Source: Kineosporia babensis
Lineage (GTDB): Bacteria; Actinomycetota; Actinomycetes; Actinomycetales; Kineosporiaceae
Length of the DNA: 64,000 nucleotides
NCBI RefSeq assembly: GCF_021129305.1
Contig: NZ_JAJOMB010000014.1
Coordinates: forward strand, 62,001-126,000
Direction of reading: 5' to 3'
Below the pieces are notes generated by a model that made no database searches, had not been told where the DNA came from, and worked only from the letters and a program-made list of their open reading frames with translations. Shown in pieces: positions 60,605 to 64,000 of this stretch. Position numbers and translations under genes: made by a program. The number at the start of each line of letters is the position of its first letter. Position 1 is the stretch's first letter.

Positions 60605-62785
60605 TCACCCTTCTGCTCGCGCAGATACCGGCCTGATCGTCACCGGGATGCCGTTCATCTGAACGGTTCCCGACAGCGGGTCCAGCACGGTGGCGTCGGT
60701 CAGGGTGTTGCTGTTGACGCCGGGCTTGCGGGCGGCCACCCGCAGCCGGGCATGCGGGTCGTCGTGACCCCAGCCGTGGCCCAGCGAGCACACCCCGGGC
60801 GGAACCTCGTCGGTGATGGTGACCGGCACGCGGATCTGGCCGGCTGCCGAGGTGAGCACCGCATCGGTGCCGTTCTCGATTCCGTGAGCAGAAGCGTCCT
60901 CTGGTGAGAGATGGAGGGTTGAGCGGTCCTTGCCCTTGGCCAGCGGTGAGACGTTGTGCAGCCAGGAGTTCTTCGATCGCAGGTCGCGCCGGCCCACCAG
61001 CACGAGCCTGCCCGGTTCCGGGGGTTCGAGGGTGGCCAGAATCGTCGGTGGAGTCAGTTCGATGGTGCCGGAGGGAGTGCGAACCACTTCGTTCAGGCGC
61101 GGTTGCAGGGCGCCGAGGTCGATGCCGTGCGGCGCGTCGAGAATCTTGGCCAGGGTGAGCCCGTCGGGGCGGTGGCCGAACTGGTCGCCGTACGGGCCGG
61201 AGCGAATCCGCAGATCCAGCAACTGCCTTGGGCCGGAGGGCTGCTCACTGTGCGGCTGCGCTTCGCTGAACCTCGCGATCGATTTCGACAGGGCTTGCGC
61301 GAGTTCGGTCTCCAGTTCGGCGGAGGTGATGCTCCGGCCTTCGTAGATTGCGCACAGGCGCAGCAGGATCTCCCATTCGCTGAGCGCATTTTCGGGCAGT
61401 GCGCGGGCGGGTTCGGAGAAGCGGGCGAAGTTGCGCTGGCCCATCGGCAGCAGGGCCATGTCGAAATGGTCGCGGGTGAGCAGGCCCGGCGGCGGAAGAA
61501 TCACGTGGGCGTGCCGGGTGGTCTCGTTCAGGTACGGGTCGACGCAGATCAGTGCGTCGAGATGGGCCAGCGCGGTCTGGATCCGGGCCGAGTCCGGGAA
61601 CGAGCGGGCCGGGTTGCCGGCATAGGTGATCAGCCCACGGACTCGTCCCGGGCCCGGCGTGAGGATCTCCTCGGCCAAGGCGGCGACCGGGAATTCGCCG
61701 AGCACTTCGGGATGCCCGGAGACCCGGGTGCGATACCTGCCCACCGTGAAGGGTTCGGCCGGGCCACGGGGCGCTCTGGTGGTGGGCCCGCCGCTGACCG
61801 GTCGCGGGAAGAGCATCCCGCCGGGCCGGTCCAGGTTTCCGGCCAGGACGTTGACTGCCTGCAGCGCCCAGCAGGTCAGGGTGCCGTGCTGGTTGAGGGT
61901 GGTGCCGAGCCGGCCGTAGACGGCTGCGCGTTCGGTCTGCAGCAGGTCACGGGCCAGGTTCTCGATCAGGGACGCTTCGACCCCGCAGATCCCGCTGCTC
62001 ACCTCGGGCGTCCAGGCGGCTACGGCGGTGCTCAGTTCGGCCAGGCCGGTGGTTCTTTCCGGGGTGACGTTCAGGGTGGTCAGCACCTGCAGCACGGCCA
62101 GGAGCAGGAAGAGATCGGTCCCGGGGCGCACGGCGAGGTGCTGATCGGCGACTGCGGCCGTGGCGGTCGCGACCGGGTCGATCACCACCAGGCGTCCCTT
62201 TCGCCGGCGCAGGGCCTTGAGGTGGCCCCGGTAGTCGGGGGCGGCGCCGATGCTGCCGTTGGAGACCAGGGGATTGGCGCCGATCACCACGAGCAGGTCG
62301 GTGTTGGCCAGGTCGGGCACCGGGATGCTGCTGGGTTCACCGAACAGCATGGCTGCGGCGACGTTCTGGGGCAGCTGATCCATCGTGGCGGGCGAGTAGT
62401 TCTGGATGCTGCCGAGGGAGCGGGCCAGGCGGGTGGCCAGCAGGGAGAAGGCGACGTTGTGGCCGGTCGGGTTGCCGGTGTACGCGGCCACGGTGTTGCG
62501 GTCGCTGCTCAGCAGCGGGGTCAGCAGGTCGCGGACCGCCGCGAAAGCCTCGTCCCAGCTGACCTCCTCGAATGCCTCACCGTGTCTGACCAGCGGGGCG
62601 GTGAGCCGGTCCGGATCGTCGTCGACTGCGCCGAGTGAGGCGCCCTTGGGGCACAGGAAACCCTGGGAATAGACGTCGTCCGGGTCGCCGCGGACCGACA
62701 GCACCTCCTCATCCGGGCCGAGCGTCACCGAAAGGCCGCACATGGCCTCGCAGAGCGGGCATCCCCGGAGCACCGTGCGGGACAC
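60605..62785 (-). CDS. Molybdopterin oxidoreductase (formate dehydrogenase-like)
   Basis: A 726-residue enzyme of the DMSO-reductase superfamily. The N-terminal [4Fe-4S] site is CPLCEAMC with a distal CPKG. Further landmarks: NYSPATMDQLPQNVAAAMLF, LVVIGANPLVSNGS, and a C-terminal molybdopterin-dinucleotide-binding domain (LRSKNSWLHNVSPLAKGKDR, HLSPEDASAHGI). No twin-arginine leader is seen, so it is cytoplasmic. GTG 62785 follows AAAGGAGA. Substrate unknown; electron acceptor subunits are not encoded beside it. Confidence 0.85.
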   Translation of the reverse strand: MSRTVLRGCPLCEAMCGLSVTLGPDEEVLSVRGDPDDVYSQGFLCPKGASLGAVDDDPDRLTAPLVRHGEAFEEVSWDEAFAAVRDLLTPLLSSDRNTVAAYTGNPTGHNVAFSLLATRLARSLGSIQNYSPATMDQLPQNVAAAMLFGEPSSIPVPDLANTDLLVVIGANPLVSNGSIGAAPDYRGHLKALRRRKGRLVVIDPVATATAAVADQHLAVRPGTDLFLLLAVLQVLTTLNVTPERTTGLAELSTAVAAWTPEVSSGICGVEASLIENLARDLLQTERAAVYGRLGTTLNQHGTLTCWALQAVNVLAGNLDRPGGMLFPRPVSGGPTTRAPRGPAEPFTVGRYRTRVSGHPEVLGEFPVAALAEEILTPGPGRVRGLITYAGNPARSFPDSARIQTALAHLDALICVDPYLNETTRHAHVILPPPGLLTRDHFDMALLPMGQRNFARFSEPARALPENALSEWEILLRLCAIYEGRSITSAELETELAQALSKSIARFSEAQPHSEQPSGPRQLLDLRIRSGPYGDQFGHRPDGLTLAKILDAPHGIDLGALQPRLNEVVRTPSGTIELTPPTILATLEPPEPGRLVLVGRRDLRSKNSWLHNVSPLAKGKDRSTLHLSPEDASAHGIENGTDAVLTSAAGQIRVPVTITDEVPPGVCSLGHGWGHDDPHARLRVAARKPGVNSNTLTDATVLDPLSGTVQMNGIPVTIRPVSARAEG

Positions 62786-62802
62786 GCTGTCTCCTTTCCG
62801 GT

Positions 62803-63870
62803 TCACCGTTGCAGCCAGTCGCTGAGAACGGCTGTGGTGTCGGCGTCCGGGCGTGGCGGAGCGCCCGGCTTCGAGCGGGAGAAACGGGGTGCCGGGCCGG
62901 GCTGGCGAACTCCGTCGATCTCGACGAACGTGCCCCGGGCGGTGAGGTGTTCGTCCTCCAGAGCCTCGGACATCGACAGCACGGGTGTGACGCAGGCGTC
63001 CGTTCCCTGGAAAAGCTCGGCCCAGTGGTCGCGGTCGTGCCGGGCGAAGGCTTCTTCGAAACGGCGGCGCAGGATCGGCCAGCCGGCGCGGTCGTTCTGG
63101 TCGGGTAGATCGCTGAGACCCAGACCTTTGACGAGCTCGGCGTAGAACTGCGGCTCGATCGCCCCGACCGCGACATGCCGGCCGTCGGCGCAGGTGTACG
63201 TGTCGTAGAACGGAGCGCCACCGTCCAGCAGATTCGTCCCTCGCTCGTCCTGCCAGTCGCCGCTCGCGCGCATCGCCCAGATCATCTGCATGAGCAGGGT
63301 ACTGCCGTCGACCATCGCCGCATCCACCACCTGCCCCTGCCCGGAGTCCTGACGCTCCAGCAAGGCCGCCAGCACGCCCACCACCAGGAACATCGAGCCC
63401 CCACCGAAGTCGCCGGCCAGGTTCAGCGGGGGCACCGGACGCTCCCCGGCCCGGCCCACGGCATGCAGCGCGCCGGTCAGCGAGATGTAGTTGATGTCGT
63501 GACCGGCCTGGTGCGCTCGCGGGCCGTCCTGACCCCAGCCGGTCATCCGCCCGTAGACCAGCCGCGGATTCCGGGCCCGGCATTCGTCCGGTCCCAGGCC
63601 CAGGCGCTCGGTGACGCCTGGGCGCAGGCCCTCCAGCAGCACGTCGGCTCGCTCGGCCAGCTCCAGCAACGTCGCGCGGCCGGTGGGCGATCTCAAGTCC
63701 AGCGTGATCGCGCGCCGCCCTCGTAACAGCTGCTCGGGCGGGGCGCCGGGCCGGTCTATGCGCACCACGTCGGCGCCCAGGTCGGCCAGGATCAGACCGG
63801 CGTGCGGCACCGGGCCGATGGCGGCCAGTTCGAGCACCCTGATTCCGCTGAGCGGTCCTTGCTTGTGCAT
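62803..63870 (-). CDS. CaiB/BaiF family protein, alpha-methylacyl-CoA racemase-like
   Basis: A 355-residue protein of the class III CoA-transferase fold. The AMACR signatures are strong: [32 protein letters not shown] and [15 protein letters not shown]. Such racemases epimerise the 2-methyl centre of branched acyl-CoAs, letting (S)-specific acyl-CoA dehydrogenases act. This supports a branched or isoprenoid substrate for the neighbouring regulon. 17 bp upstream of the molybdopterin gene in the same transcript. Confidence 0.87.
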   Translation of the reverse strand: MHKQGPLSGIRVLELAAIGPVPHAGLILADLGADVVRIDRPGAPPEQLLRGRRAITLDLRSPTGRATLLELAERADVLLEGLRPGVTERLGLGPDECRARNPRLVYGRMTGWGQDGPRAHQAGHDINYISLTGALHAVGRAGERPVPPLNLAGDFGGGSMFLVVGVLAALLERQDSGQGQVVDAAMVDGSTLLMQMIWAMRASGDWQDERGTNLLDGGAPFYDTYTCADGRHVAVGAIEPQFYAELVKGLGLSDLPDQNDRAGWPILRRRFEEAFARHDRDHWAELFQGTDACVTPVLSMSEALEDEHLTARGTFVEIDGVRQPGPAPRFSRSKPGAPPRPDADTTAVLSDWLQR

Positions 63871-63912
63871 TTACCGGCTCCTTCGCTGGACTGGCGGTGC
63901 GAGGATCGCTGA

Positions 63913-64000
63913 GTGGAGATCCGTCATCTGCGGTACTTCGTCGCGGTCGCCGATGCCGCCGGTTTCACCAGGGCCGCCGAGCAGCTCGGCATGGCCACGT
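63913..64000 (+). CDS. LysR-family transcriptional regulator (partial, N-terminus)
   Basis: The 29 visible residues (EIRHLRYFVAVADAAGFTRA followed by AEQLGMAT) are the standard start of a LysR HTH. GTG 63913. The window ends inside the HTH. It is divergent from the racemase gene with a 42-bp gap, and probably controls it. Confidence 0.82.
   Translation, partial: MEIRHLRYFVAVADAAGFTRAAEQLGMAT

Noticed and set aside
60956-62638. 560-residue plus-strand frame opposite the molybdopterin oxidoreductase
   Set aside because: No recognisable motif; the opposite strand encodes all Fe-S and Moco landmarks.

Overview
The window is a 64 kb piece of chromosome from a high-GC actinomycete-type bacterium. 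The basis is GC-rich codon use, many GTG starts, start/stop-overlapping operons, and families typical of soil actinomycetes (MmyB-type HTH regulator, DUF6924, lipid-transfer/DUF35 aldolases, P450 with a 64-residue ferredoxin). The genus cannot be read from the sequence. I see no rRNA, tRNA, insertion sequence, prophage or CRISPR. The window is dominated by catabolic clusters, each with its own regulator and transporter.

Region 1 (1-11 kb): a partial GntR regulator faces an MFS transporter. A nine-gene minus-strand operon then runs from 10979 down to 1670, with almost every junction overlapping: a two-domain nitrilase, a fusion of an FAD monooxygenase with a PEP-mutase/isocitrate-lyase domain, a maleate-isomerase-like protein, a Dabb protein, two isochorismatase-fold hydrolases, two allantoinase-like polysaccharide deacetylases and an MFS transporter. 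Several members look like pseudoenzymes beside an intact paralogue. The set of activities (C-N bond hydrolysis, ring hydroxylation, C-C lyase) suggests degradation of an N-containing ring or amide/ureide compound. The substrate is unknown.

Region 2 (11-24.6 kb): an IclR regulator, divergent from region 1, lies between two identical inverted-repeat pairs (TTCGCA-N27-TGCGAA). A 13-gene plus-strand operon follows. It holds a complete dipeptide-type ABC importer interleaved with two paralogous SAM methyltransferases and two paralogous small helical proteins, then an alpha/beta hydrolase and a three-subunit molybdenum aldehyde oxidoreductase of the PaoABC type. An 18-bp palindrome is shared between the region 1 MFS gene and the start of this operon, so the two regions may be co-regulated.

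Region 3 (24.6-33 kb): a mixed stretch with a secreted six-repeat FG-GAP protein, a lectin-like/DUF6924 protein, an MmyB-like regulator with a quinone-oxidoreductase-like enzyme, a TetR-CPBP protease-peptidase E set, a truncated HTH antitoxin-like remnant, and about 750 bp with no supportable gene.

Region 4 (33-40 kb): a tripartite tricarboxylate transporter (TctCBA) is coupled to a CoA-transferase, a citryl-CoA-lyase-like protein and an IclR regulator. This looks like uptake, CoA activation and cleavage of a citrate-like acid. A Bcr/CflA efflux gene follows.

Region 5 (40-59.3 kb): four transcription units carry two aldehyde dehydrogenases, two enoyl-CoA hydratases, two thiolase-like/DUF35 pairs, a double CoA-transferase, a P450, a ferredoxin and a reductase, a Rieske oxygenase, an SDR, a CoA ligase and an acyl-CoA dehydrogenase. 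All four units have the same 17-bp operator (AYCTA-N7-WAGKY), three of them in a clear -35/spacer/-10 arrangement. One unit encodes a TetR regulator, so this appears to be a single regulon for oxidation, CoA activation and retro-aldol shortening of an alicyclic, terpenoid or aromatic substrate.

Region 6 (59.3-64 kb): an MFS transporter, a molybdopterin oxidoreductase and an alpha-methylacyl-CoA-racemase-like protein on the minus strand, then the start of a divergent LysR regulator cut by the window end.
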